A stretch of 64,000 bases of DNA, taken from Streptomyces rishiriensis. GTDB lineage: Bacteria > Actinomycetota > Actinomycetes > Streptomycetales > Streptomycetaceae. The position numbers and the translations under genes are program-made. A model generated the notes under the pieces. It did no database searches, was not told the origin of the DNA, and saw only the letters and a program-made list of their open reading frames with translations. The stretch is taken from NCBI RefSeq assembly GCF_030815485.1, contig NZ_JAUSWV010000002.1:7936001-8000000 (forward strand), in the 5' to 3' direction. Below are positions 17,501 through 26,200 of this stretch, one piece after another (the first letter of the stretch is position 1; the number at the start of each line of letters is the position of its first letter).

Positions 17501-18472
17501 GTGTCGGGCCAATCTGTAACGGTGGATACGCCCTGGGAAAAGGTGGCGCATTCCATCGAATTCGTCCCTGTCAAGTATTCCAGTAAGAGTCAGCCGGAAT
17601 CGGTGGCGCAGGAGATGCTGCGTTGCGGATCTGCGGAGATCGATCGGCTCGTCGCCGCCGGACTGCCGTACGAGGAGCGGTCCGGAATCCGTCACTTCGA
17701 CCCGAACGATCTCTACAACCTCGGCATGTACTCGAACACCGCGAAGACCCAGCCGGAACTCACGTTCCGCATGCTCTTCCGGTTCGCCGGCCGGCCCGTG
17801 GACGACCTGCTGCGCACCAGAATCTGGGATTTCCAGGTCCGTCTGGAATGCGCCGACTGCGCGGGGGAGGCTCCGTGGCGCCTGGAGGAGCCGGACATCG
17901 CCCGGTTCGGCGGGAGCCTCACCGACGTGACGGCGCCGGCGCCGGGGTCGGGATCGGCCACGTACAAGGCCACGGTCACCACGACCGGTGCGCGCACTCC
18001 GGTGCTCGCCCCGGTACTGCGGCGGCTGACCAGCGAGTACCTGGCCGCCGGCTATCGCTGGCAGATGATTCCCGTACCCATGCAGGCCGACTACGCGCTG
18101 GTGCACGAGCTCGGCGCGACGAGTTGCATCGCGGCCAGCCTGCTGCTCGCCGAGCGTTTCCGGGACGCCGGGTACCGGGCCGAGGCGAAACGGGGCTGGT
18201 TCTGCGGTGTGGTCGGCGGCGCCCTGGATCTGCCGCACGCGTGCGTCGAGGTGGAGGACGACGACGGCAGGCTCAAGACCATCGACATCGCCAAGGCCCA
18301 GCTCGCCGCGCGGCTCTCCGCCGGCACCGGCGACTTCCAGGAACTGTGCCTCGGATCGATCTACAACAAAGTCATTCCGTCCACCGCTTCTGGCAACGCC
18401 GCTCTGGGCCATCACGACTGCGGCTCACAGACGCCGGTCCACGTGCGCGCGGATATCCGATCGGTGCGTTGA
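17501..18472 (+). CDS. Transglutaminase-fold enzyme, possible acyl/aminoacyl transferase
   Basis: A 323-residue protein. The C-terminal half fits the transglutaminase/cysteine-protease core: Cys209 in GATSCIAASLLLAERFRDAGYRA, His246 in LPHACVEVEDDDG and Asp262 in TIDIA, with the usual Cys-His-Asp order and spacing. The N-terminal 150 residues match nothing I recognise. In andrimid biosynthesis the homologue AdmF joins acyl and aminoacyl groups held on two carrier proteins. Here two carrier-protein genes and an amino acid:carrier ligase follow, so amide formation or transfer of a carrier-bound amino acid is a reasonable guess. The GTG start at 17501 has GGGAG seven bases upstream. The diiron oxygenase gene starts 13 bp downstream. 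First gene of the core operon. Confidence 0.75.
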   Translation: MSGQSVTVDTPWEKVAHSIEFVPVKYSSKSQPESVAQEMLRCGSAEIDRLVAAGLPYEERSGIRHFDPNDLYNLGMYSNTAKTQPELTFRMLFRFAGRPVDDLLRTRIWDFQVRLECADCAGEAPWRLEEPDIARFGGSLTDVTAPAPGSGSATYKATVTTTGARTPVLAPVLRRLTSEYLAAGYRWQMIPVPMQADYALVHELGATSCIAASLLLAERFRDAGYRAEAKRGWFCGVVGGALDLPHACVEVEDDDGRLKTIDIAKAQLAARLSAGTGDFQELCLGSIYNKVIPSTASGNAALGHHDCGSQTPVHVRADIRSVR

Positions 18473-18485
18473 GGAGAGATTGCCC

Positions 18486-19367
18486 ATGGGTGTACGCGAT
18501 ATCGAACCGGTCGTGCTGGACCTGGACCGGCTGGAACAGATGGCGGAGTCCGGCTACTACAACCCGTACACGGCCTTCGACTGGCCCGACACCATCGAGG
18601 CCGACAAGCCGTGGATGAGCGAGAGCCTGACCACGCTGGCCGGCACCGAGATGTGGGACGAGCTGACCCGCGAACAGCAGCTCGCGCTGACGAGGTACGA
18701 GGCGATCAACTTCTTCAGCCTCAACATCCACGGCATCCGTGAGCTGCTGACCGAGGTGGTCATGCGCATCCACGAGCGCGCCTACGCGGGCGTCTCGGAG
18801 TTCCTGCACCACTTCATCGGCGAAGAGAACGAGCACATGTGGTTCTTCGCCCAGTTCTGTCTGCGCTACGGCGGCAAGCTGTACGGGGCACAGCCGAAGC
18901 TCCGGGCCGACTCGGTGGACCATCTCTCGCCGCCGGCACGTGAGTTGGTCGTGTTCGCGCGCGTTCTGATCTTCGAGGAGATCGTCGACCACTACAACGC
19001 CCACATGGCGACCGACGAGACGCTGCCGCACATCGCCCGCGAGGTCAACCGGGTGCATCACCAGGACGAGAGCCGGCACGTCGCCTTCGGCCGGATGATC
19101 TTCGTGAACCTGCTCGACCAGGTGACCCGGCGCGATCCCGCCGAGGTCCCCTTGGTCGCGCAGTACCTCGAGAAGTACCTGCAGTACAGCGTCGCCACCC
19201 TCTACAACCCCGCCGCCTACCGTGACGCGGGCATCCCGGACGCGCTGAACCTGCGGCGGCGCGCGCTGGAACACCCTGCCAGGAAGGCGGCGCACGACCG
19301 GGTGCTGAAGCGGACACGACGCTTTCTCGAGAAGTCGGGCGTGGGCGTCGGGGAGTCGGCCGAGTGA
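18486..19367 (+). CDS. AurF-type non-heme diiron N-oxygenase
   Basis: A 293-residue helical protein of the AurF (p-aminobenzoate N-oxygenase) family. All seven expected iron ligands can be placed: Glu72 (RYEAIN), Glu114 and His117 (GEENEHMWFF), Glu164/165 (IFEEIVDHY), and His191, Glu195 and His198 (HHQDESRHVAF). The CLRYGGKLYG segment is also typical. Known members oxidise amines stepwise to hydroxylamine and nitro groups (AurF, CmlI) or make azoxy precursors (AzoC); others hydroxylate carrier-bound amino acids. With a carrier protein overlapping its stop codon and an amino acid loader next, the substrate is likely an aminoacyl-S-carrier. The exact oxidation product is unknown. Confidence 0.9.
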   Translation: MGVRDIEPVVLDLDRLEQMAESGYYNPYTAFDWPDTIEADKPWMSESLTTLAGTEMWDELTREQQLALTRYEAINFFSLNIHGIRELLTEVVMRIHERAYAGVSEFLHHFIGEENEHMWFFAQFCLRYGGKLYGAQPKLRADSVDHLSPPARELVVFARVLIFEEIVDHYNAHMATDETLPHIAREVNRVHHQDESRHVAFGRMIFVNLLDQVTRRDPAEVPLVAQYLEKYLQYSVATLYNPAAYRDAGIPDALNLRRRALEHPARKAAHDRVLKRTRRFLEKSGVGVGESAE

Positions 19368-19609
19368 TGAGCGAACCCATGAAATCCGTCCAGCAGTTCA
19401 TCCTGGAGCGCAACCCCGGACTCGACCGGCTGGACGGCGATCTCGACCTGATCGACAGCCGGGCCATCAACTCGCTCGCCTTCGTCGACTTCATCTTCCT
19501 GCTGGAGGAGCTGATGGGCGAGGCGATCGATCCCGAAGAGCTGGACCTGGACGACTTCCGCACGCTCAACGCGATCGAAGCGCGATTCTTCAAGCAGGAG
19601 GCGGCGTGA
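19367..19609 (+). CDS. Acyl/aminoacyl carrier protein
   Basis: An 80-residue free-standing carrier protein. The four-helix pattern is visible, with the phosphopantetheine Ser in AINSLAFVDFIFLLEE (xxSL instead of DSL), followed by an acidic loop (DPEELDLDDF). The ATG at 19367 overlaps the diiron oxygenase stop (TGATG); GTG 19364 would add one residue. The stop overlaps the start of the amino acid:carrier ligase (GTGA), so all three are co-translated. It is the best candidate for the carrier charged by that ligase and presented to the oxygenase. Confidence 0.85.
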   Translation: MSEPMKSVQQFILERNPGLDRLDGDLDLIDSRAINSLAFVDFIFLLEELMGEAIDPEELDLDDFRTLNAIEARFFKQEAA

Positions 19610-20436
19610 CGACCACAGCAACGGACCACGGCCTGAGCGTTCTCGACGGCGACCAGTTGCGTCTGCTGCGGGCGCTCGACGCGGTGTTCCAGCGCTTCGC
19701 CGAGGGATGGCAGGCTCCGGAGTTCCGGTTCCCCTTCCTGATCCGGTGCCAGGACCTGGACACCTTCGACTACTTCGACAACTTCCCGCACCTGGGCCTG
19801 ACCGCGACCCGGCTCGACCCGCACCGCCTCGGCAAGCTGCTGACCGAGACGCCACGGCCACTGGACGCCGTCCCGCCCGAGACCATGGAACCGGCCGTCT
19901 TCGCGCTGCCGTCGGCGGCCTGCTACGCCGTCTACGTCGACCTGGCCGGCACGGCGCTGCCCGGCAGCGGGGTCACCCGGACGACGCTCGCCACCTGCTT
20001 CCGCAACGAGGACCACTACGACGGCCTCCAGCGGCTGCTGGGCTTCTCGATGCGGGAGATCGTCTTCATCGGCCCGGAGGACGGCGCCAAGCAGCACCTC
20101 ACGCGTGCCAAGGACACCGTGCTGACGCTCTGCGCCGAGCTCGGGCTGGACGTGCAGGTCGAGGTCGCGACCGACCCCTTCTTCGACAAGAACAGCGGCA
20201 AGGCCAAGATGCAGCGGCTGTTCCCGGTCAAGGAGGAGTTCGTCGTCGACGGCCTGGCGATCGGCTCGGTGAACTACCACCGGAACTTCTTCGGCGAGCG
20301 GTGCTCCATCCAGGCCGCCGGCGACACCGCGCACACCAGCTGCCTCGCCTTCGGCCTGGAGCGGTGGGTGCACACCCTGACCCAGCGCTTCGGCGACAGC
20401 GCCGCCGCGCTGTCCGCAGTGGAGGACCTGAGCTGA
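19606..20436 (+). CDS. Class II aaRS-like amino acid:[carrier protein] ligase
   Basis: A 276-residue catalytic-core-only homologue of seryl-tRNA synthetase with no tRNA-binding arm. Motif 2 is CFRNEDHYDGLQRLLGF and motif 3 is SCLAFGLERW. A Cys106-Glu151-Cys246 set fits the zinc site of the Bradyrhizobium-type amino acid:carrier-protein ligases, which activate Gly or Ala with ATP and load it on a small carrier. The Cys-Glu spacing is the same as I recall for those enzymes. The start GTG overlaps the carrier-protein stop and has AGGAGG upstream. Specificity (Gly, Ala, Ser or other) cannot be read. It replaces an NRPS adenylation domain for this branch. Confidence 0.88.
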   Translation: MTTTATDHGLSVLDGDQLRLLRALDAVFQRFAEGWQAPEFRFPFLIRCQDLDTFDYFDNFPHLGLTATRLDPHRLGKLLTETPRPLDAVPPETMEPAVFALPSAACYAVYVDLAGTALPGSGVTRTTLATCFRNEDHYDGLQRLLGFSMREIVFIGPEDGAKQHLTRAKDTVLTLCAELGLDVQVEVATDPFFDKNSGKAKMQRLFPVKEEFVVDGLAIGSVNYHRNFFGERCSIQAAGDTAHTSCLAFGLERWVHTLTQRFGDSAAALSAVEDLS

Positions 20437-21419
20437 TGCGTCCGACGTTGGCAGAGGTGCTCGGCATCCGGGTGAGCCTGCTCCAGTCGGGAATGGGCGG
20501 CGTCGCGGGCCCGGACCTGGCATGCGCGGTGTCCGAGGCCGGCGCGGGGGGCTGCGCGGGCGGCTACAAGCTGGTCGACGACCCGCTGTCGGCCATGCTC
20601 GAGCGGCTCGTCGCGGGAACCGACCGCCCTGTCGGCGTGAATCTGATCCCCGAGGTCGTCGGACCGGACGAGCTCGTCCGGCAGGTCGCGCAGGTGCTCG
20701 ACCGGACGCCGCAGCACGTGTACCTCTCCCTGTTCGGCATGGCCGACGACGCCGTGCTCGAGCGGATCACCGCCGCGGGACGCCGACTAGTCGTGCAGGT
20801 CGGGACCGTCGAGAGCGGTGTGCGCGCGGCCGCGCACGGCGCGATCGTGGTGGCGCAGGGCGTCGAGGCGGGCGGCCACCTCCTCGGTACGCCGAACAGG
20901 AACGACCTGGTCGCGGAGCTGCGTGCCCTGCTGCCCGCCGCCTGCCTCGTCGCGGCGGGCGGGATCGGCTCGCCGGCCCAGGCCGCCCGGGCGGTCGCCG
21001 CCGGAGCCGACGGCGTCCTGCTCGGCACCGCCTTCGTGGTCGCCCGCGAGTCGCTGGCCCACCCGTACTTCAAGACCGCGGTCCGTGCCTCCGGCGAAGC
21101 CGACACGGTGATCACCGATGTGTACGAGATCGGATGGCCGGGCCGGCGCCACCGCGTCATCGCGACGGACGTCACCCGCGATCCGGACCAGCCCAAGAAG
21201 TTCATCGGCCGCACGGTGGTCGAGGGGAAGCCGCACGTGGTGCCGCGGTTCAGCGCCGCGACACCGACCGTCTCCACCACCGGCCGCGTCGAGGAGATGG
21301 CCCTGTACTGCGGTCTGTCCTGCGGCGCCGTCTCGCAGGAACGCCCGGCGGCCGACATCGTCGCCGAATTCGCGCACATCCTCGAGGGCGCCGACGCCCT
21401 CGGGGGAGGGAAAGGATAG
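20436..21419 (+). CDS. Nitronate monooxygenase-family flavoprotein (NMO/FabK-like)
   Basis: A 327-residue FMN TIM-barrel protein of the 2-nitropropane dioxygenase / FabK family. Visible motifs are LLQSGMGGVAGPDLACAVSEAG at the N-terminus, VVAQGVEAGGH (flavin and catalytic His region), VAAGGIGSPAQAARAVAAGADGVLLGTAFV (phosphate binding) and the HPYFK segment. The family includes nitronate oxidases and enoyl-ACP reductases. Next to an AurF-type N-oxygenase, a role on a nitro or nitronate intermediate is attractive; reduction of a carrier-bound enoyl or other product is the alternative. The ATG overlaps the ligase stop (TGATG). Confidence 0.85.
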   Translation: MRPTLAEVLGIRVSLLQSGMGGVAGPDLACAVSEAGAGGCAGGYKLVDDPLSAMLERLVAGTDRPVGVNLIPEVVGPDELVRQVAQVLDRTPQHVYLSLFGMADDAVLERITAAGRRLVVQVGTVESGVRAAAHGAIVVAQGVEAGGHLLGTPNRNDLVAELRALLPAACLVAAGGIGSPAQAARAVAAGADGVLLGTAFVVARESLAHPYFKTAVRASGEADTVITDVYEIGWPGRRHRVIATDVTRDPDQPKKFIGRTVVEGKPHVVPRFSAATPTVSTTGRVEEMALYCGLSCGAVSQERPAADIVAEFAHILEGADALGGGKG

Positions 21420-21424
21420 AACCG

Positions 21425-22291
21425 ATGCCAGGCTACGAGAACCTGTCCCGGATGGATCTCACCTACCGCGAGGACACGCCTCGGATCCCCACCCGTGAGG
21501 GGGTGGAGCTCTACTACGAGTCCCGCGGCGAGGGCACGCCGATCACCATGGTCAACCCCTTCTTCCTGACCAGCCCGTCCTGGCGCGTGTTCAGCGAACA
21601 GCTGGAGAAGGACTACCGCCTCGTCAGCTACGACATGTGCAACCACGGGGCCTCCTCGCACATCCCCGAGGAGCCGACCTGGGACGAGCACATCACCGAC
21701 CTGATCGGCCTGCTGGACGCCCTGGAGATCGAGTCGACGTATCTCATCGGCGTGTCGACCTCCACCGTGCTGGCCCGGGACATGGCGATCAAGCATCCCG
21801 ACCGCATCAAGGGCCTCGTGCTGACAGGGCCCGTCTTCGGCCCCCGCGGAATGCGGCGCCAGCGGCAGGTGCAGCGGGCGTGGCTCCGTACGCTGCAGAC
21901 CCACGGCGTCGCGGGCCTTTACGAGCACATGTACCCGGAGGTCTTCAGCGCCGAGATGAACGAGTTCCTGGGCTCTCCGGGCTACCTGGCCTTCCGGGAG
22001 GCCTTCTCGGCCCTGTCCACCGTCGAGGACCTGGTCAACGGCCTCACCCGTGCCATGAAGGACGAGCACAAGCCCCAGATGCTGGCCGGGATCCAGGCGC
22101 CGACGCTCGTCGTCATCGGCGACGACGACTTCCTGCTGGGACCGACGGGCGCCAAGGAACTGGCCGGGCAGTTCCCCGACGGCCGGCACGAGATCATGCC
22201 GAAGGCCGGCCACGTGCCCTACGTGGACGACGCCGAGCACTTCCAGGCCCTCGTGCACAAGTTCATCGGGGAAGTGGAAGCGCGTGCCTGA
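21425..22291 (+). CDS. Alpha/beta hydrolase with atypical nucleophile elbow
   Basis: A 288-residue alpha/beta hydrolase. The oxyanion strand is MVNPFFL; the nucleophile elbow reads GVSTS rather than GxSxG, an acid sits in VVIGDDDFLLG, and the catalytic His is in KAGHVPYVDD. The acidic and basic residues suggest an active enzyme despite the Ser in place of the second Gly. It is unlike classical type II thioesterases in length and motif. Its gene lies between the flavoprotein and a carrier-protein gene that overlaps its 3' end by eight bases, so it may release, edit or transfer the carrier-bound amino acid product. GGGAGGG lies upstream of the ATG. Confidence 0.82.
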   Translation: MPGYENLSRMDLTYREDTPRIPTREGVELYYESRGEGTPITMVNPFFLTSPSWRVFSEQLEKDYRLVSYDMCNHGASSHIPEEPTWDEHITDLIGLLDALEIESTYLIGVSTSTVLARDMAIKHPDRIKGLVLTGPVFGPRGMRRQRQVQRAWLRTLQTHGVAGLYEHMYPEVFSAEMNEFLGSPGYLAFREAFSALSTVEDLVNGLTRAMKDEHKPQMLAGIQAPTLVVIGDDDFLLGPTGAKELAGQFPDGRHEIMPKAGHVPYVDDAEHFQALVHKFIGEVEARA

Positions 22292-22538
22292 CCAGGCGGC
22301 GGAGGTGCGGCTGCGCATCAGGGAGCTGCTGCTCGGCCTGTTCGCCGATGCCGGGTTCCTCAGCGGCGTCCCCGACTCGGCCTCCCTGCGCCAGGCTGGC
22401 GTGTCGTCCAACGCACTGGTCAGCCTGCTGGTGGCGATGGAGGACGCCTTCGGCTTCGAGTGGGACGACGACGTCCGGCCGGAGGCGCTGCGCTCGGTCG
22501 AGTCGCTGGCCGACCACGTGCTGGCACTCCGGGTGTGA
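22284..22538 (+). CDS. Second free-standing carrier protein
   Basis: An 84-residue carrier protein. The predicted phosphopantetheine site is the Ser in AGVSSNALVSLLVAMEDAFGF, where the usual Asp before Ser is itself a Ser. The conserved acidic helix (EDAFGFEWDDDVRPEAL) and C-terminal hydrophobic helix are typical. The GTG start overlaps the hydrolase stop. Two different carriers in one operon imply transfer of a group between them, which fits the transglutaminase-like enzyme. Unusual Ser context means modification should not be taken for granted. Confidence 0.8.
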   Translation: MPDQAAEVRLRIRELLLGLFADAGFLSGVPDSASLRQAGVSSNALVSLLVAMEDAFGFEWDDDVRPEALRSVESLADHVLALRV

Positions 22539-22547
22539 GGGTGCACG

Positions 22548-23144
22548 GTGGCTGTCGACCTGCCGCTTCCCGCCCACGTGGCGGCGGGAGTCCGGATCGC
22601 GTGGCGTCCGGTCCGGCCACCGTACGGCCCGCGCCAGGAGTCCGCGGCGGGCCGCCGTGCGGCGTCGGCGGCACTGGCCGCGGCCGGCGCCGCCGCGTCC
22701 GTCGTGACGCGCCACGCCGACGGCCGGCCCTGCTTTCCGCCGGGCTTCGCCGGGTCGATCTCGCACACCGACCGGCTGGCCGTCGCGGTGGTGTTCCCCG
22801 GTGCCGTCGGGGTCGGCGTGGACATCGAGGACGCGGTCATCAGTCCCCGCGTCGCCCGGTTCGTCCTGCGGGAACGGGAGCGGCGCACGCTGCTCGTGCC
22901 GGGAGCGGGATTCACCTCCCGGGAGCTGTTCGCCGCCAAGGAAGCGGCCTTCAAGGCGCTTTACGGCCCGGAGACCCAGGGCGAGCTGCTGTTCTGGCGC
23001 GTTGAGCTCAGCCGATCCGGCGACGCGCTGGAGGCGTCCTACCGGGGCGTGCGGGTGCCGGTCTGGGTGCGTTCCGAGACGGATCTCTCCCTGGCCGTCG
23101 CCCTTCGTACGTGTCCGCACGGGCCGGCGGCGATGCCGTTCTGA
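22548..23144 (+). CDS. 4'-phosphopantetheinyl transferase, Sfp/EntD type
   Basis: A 198-residue PPTase. Family motifs are SISHTDRLAVAV, VGVDIEDAV (metal-binding Asp and Glu) and FAAKEAAFKALYG. It converts apo carrier proteins to holo form using coenzyme A, and would serve the two free carriers and the PKS/NRPS carriers. GTG start ten bases after the second carrier gene. Being encoded inside the operon, it marks this set as a self-contained carrier-protein pathway. Confidence 0.93.
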   Translation: MAVDLPLPAHVAAGVRIAWRPVRPPYGPRQESAAGRRAASAALAAAGAAASVVTRHADGRPCFPPGFAGSISHTDRLAVAVVFPGAVGVGVDIEDAVISPRVARFVLRERERRTLLVPGAGFTSRELFAAKEAAFKALYGPETQGELLFWRVELSRSGDALEASYRGVRVPVWVRSETDLSLAVALRTCPHGPAAMPF

Positions 23145-23246
23145 CGACGGTACGGATGGATTTCTCACCTTCAAGAAGATCGATCAGCTGAAGAACCACT
23201 CTCGTTGCATCGCCACATACGGTCCGTTCCGCAAAAAGGAGTCGTC

Positions 23247-26200
23247 GTGTCGGATCCCAGGGATATCGCGGTCATTGGCATCGGGTGCCGATTCCCGGGT
23301 GGAATCGATTCCCCGGAAAGTTTGTGGGATCTGATCGAGCGCGGCGGCGACGCGATCACGGACATCCCGGCGGACCGCTGGAACGCGGAGGACTACTACG
23401 ACCCGGAGAAGGGCGTGCCAGGCCGGTCGGTGTCCCGCTGGGGTGGCTTCCTCACCGATGTCGCGGGCTTCGACGCGAAGTTCTTCAAGCTCGGCGAGCG
23501 CGAGGCGCTGTCGACCGACCCGCAGCACCGGGTCCTGCTGGAGACCGCCTGGGAGGCGGTCGAGCACGCCGGGATGCGGCCGTCCGCGCTCGCGGGCACG
23601 CGCACCGGCGTGTTCGTGGGGATGGCGCACATGGACTACGCCCTCGCCTGCCACGGACCCCAGGAACAGGAGAAGATCCACCCCTACGGCTTCACCGGCT
23701 CCGCCCCGAGCATGGGATCGGGGCGGATCGCCTTCGCCCTGGGCCTCACCGGCCCGGCCCTGAGCATCGACACCGCCTGCTCGTCGGGTCTGACGTCGGT
23801 GAACCTGGCGGTCCAGAGCATCCGCAGCGGCGAGAGCGACATGGCGCTGGCCGGCGGCTGCATGATCATGCTGGTTCCGGATGCCACCATCTCCTCGTCC
23901 GGCCTGGGGATGCTGTCGCCCACCGGCCGGTGCCGCCCCTTCGACCAGGGGGCCGACGGGTTCGTCCGGTCCGAGGGCTGCGGCGTGCTGTTCCTGAAGC
24001 GCGCCTCGGACGCGCTGGCCGACGGGGACCGCGTCCTCGCGGTGATCAAGGGCGTCGCCTCGAACCAGGACGGCAGGACCGAGACGATCACGATGCCCTC
24101 GGAGTCCGCCCAGGTGGCGGTGCACCGAGCCGCCCTGGCCGACGCGGGTGCCGAGCCGGAGACGATCGGGCTGGTGCAGGCCCACGGCACCGGGACCCCG
24201 GTCGGCGACCCCATCGAGTTCCGGGCGCTGGCGGAGGTGTACGGCCGCGACAGCGGATGCGCCGTCAGTTCGGTCAAGTCGAACATCGGCCACACCGAGT
24301 CCGCGGCGGGCACCGCGGGCCTCATCACCGCGATCCTGGCTCTCCAGCGCGGCGTCGTGCCCGGGACCCTGCACCTGAACGAGCTGAACCGGGAGATCAG
24401 CTCGCTGCCCACCCGGCTGTTCGTGCCGGGGGAGATGCAGCCCTGGCCGGACGAGCGGCGGCCCCGGCGGGCGGCGGTCTCCGCCTTCGGGATGACCGGC
24501 ACGAACGCGCACGCGATCCTCGAGGAGGCGCCGGCCGTCACCCGGCCGGCTCCCGGGCGCGCGCCGGAGCGGCTGCTGTTCCCGCTGTCGGCCACTTCGA
24601 CGGAGGAACTCGCGCCGACCGCGACGCGCATCGCGGACTGGCTGAGCGCCCATGACGAGGTCGAGCCGTCCGACCTCGGCTACACACTCGCCCGATGCCG
24701 CGACCACCGCGACGTACGCACCGCGGTGATCGCCGCGGACCGCGAGGAGCTGATCGCCGGCCTGCGCGGCATCGGCGACCAGCTCGCCGTGAGGCCCCCG
24801 GCCCCGGCGACCGGCGACGACTCGCGCGGCCCGGTCTGGCTCTTCTCCGGCCAGGGCTCCCAGTGGGCCGGCATGGGCGCCTCGCTGCTCGCCACCGAGC
24901 CGGAGTTCGCCGCCCTGGTCGCGGAGGTCGAGCCGCTCGTCCAGCGCGAGTCGGGTTTCTCGGTGACAGCGGCGATGACCTCGCCGGAGACGGTGACGGG
25001 CATCGACCGGGTGCAGCCGACCCTGTTCGCCATGCAGGTGGGACTCGCCGCGGCCTGGCGGGCGGCCGGTGTCCGGCCGGGCGCGGTCATCGGTCACTCG
25101 CTCGGAGAGGTGGCGGCCTCCGTCGTCGCCGGAGCGCTGTCGCTCGAGGACGGCGTCAAGGTGATCTGCCGCCGGTCCCGGCTGTGCGCCAGGCTGGCCG
25201 GCGCGGGCGCGATGGCTTCCGTCGAGCTGCCCGCCGCCCGCGTCGAGGAGGAGCTGGCGGGCTTCGACGACGTCGTCGTGTCGGTCATCGCCTCACCGGA
25301 GTCCACTGTGATCGGCGGAGCCACCGAACGGGTCCGCGACCTGATCGTGGAATGGGAGCGCCGGGGCGTGCTGGCGCGCGAGGTGGCCGTCGACGTCGCC
25401 TCGCACTCCCCGCAGGTCGACCCGATCCTCGCCGAACTCGCCGACGTGCTCGCCGATCTGGCCCCGGACACCGGGACGGTGCCGATGTACAGCACCGCCC
25501 TGGTCGAGCCGCGGCTGCGGCCCTCGTTCGACGCCGACTACTGGGTCGGCAACCTCCGCCGGCCCGTCCGCTTCGGCGACGCGGTGATGGCCGCTCTCGA
25601 CGACGGCCACCGCGTGTTCCTCGAACTCTCCCCGCACCCGCTGCTGACCCGGGCGGTGGACCAGTGCGCCCGGTCGGCGAGCCTGCCCGCCAACGCCATC
25701 GCGAGCATGCGGCGCGCCCAGGAGACTCCGCACGGTCTGCTGCACAGCCTCATCGAGGTGCACGCCGCGGGCGGCGGTGTCGACTTCGCCGCCCTGTACC
25801 CGGGCGGCGAGCTGGTCGACGCCCCGCTGCCGACCTGGACCCGGCAGCACCTGCTGGTCAGGCCCGGCCAGGCGCGGCTCGCCCACACGGTCAGGATCCA
25901 CCCGCTGCTCGGCGTGCACATCCGTCTCGACGAGGACGAGGAGCGCCACGCCTGGCAGTCGGACGTCGGTACCGCGGTGCTGCCCTGGCTGACCGACCAC
26001 CGGGTGCGGGACGTCGCGGCCTATCCGGGAGCGGCGCACTGCGAGTCCGCCCTGACCGCCGCCGCCGAGGTCTTCGGGCCCGGCGCCGAGGTCCGCAACC
26101 TGACGTTCGAGCGCATGCTGCTGCTCAGCGGGAACACCGACCTGTCCACGACCGCGACGGTGGAAAGCCCGGGGCAGGCCCGCTGGGAGGCGGTCGCCAC

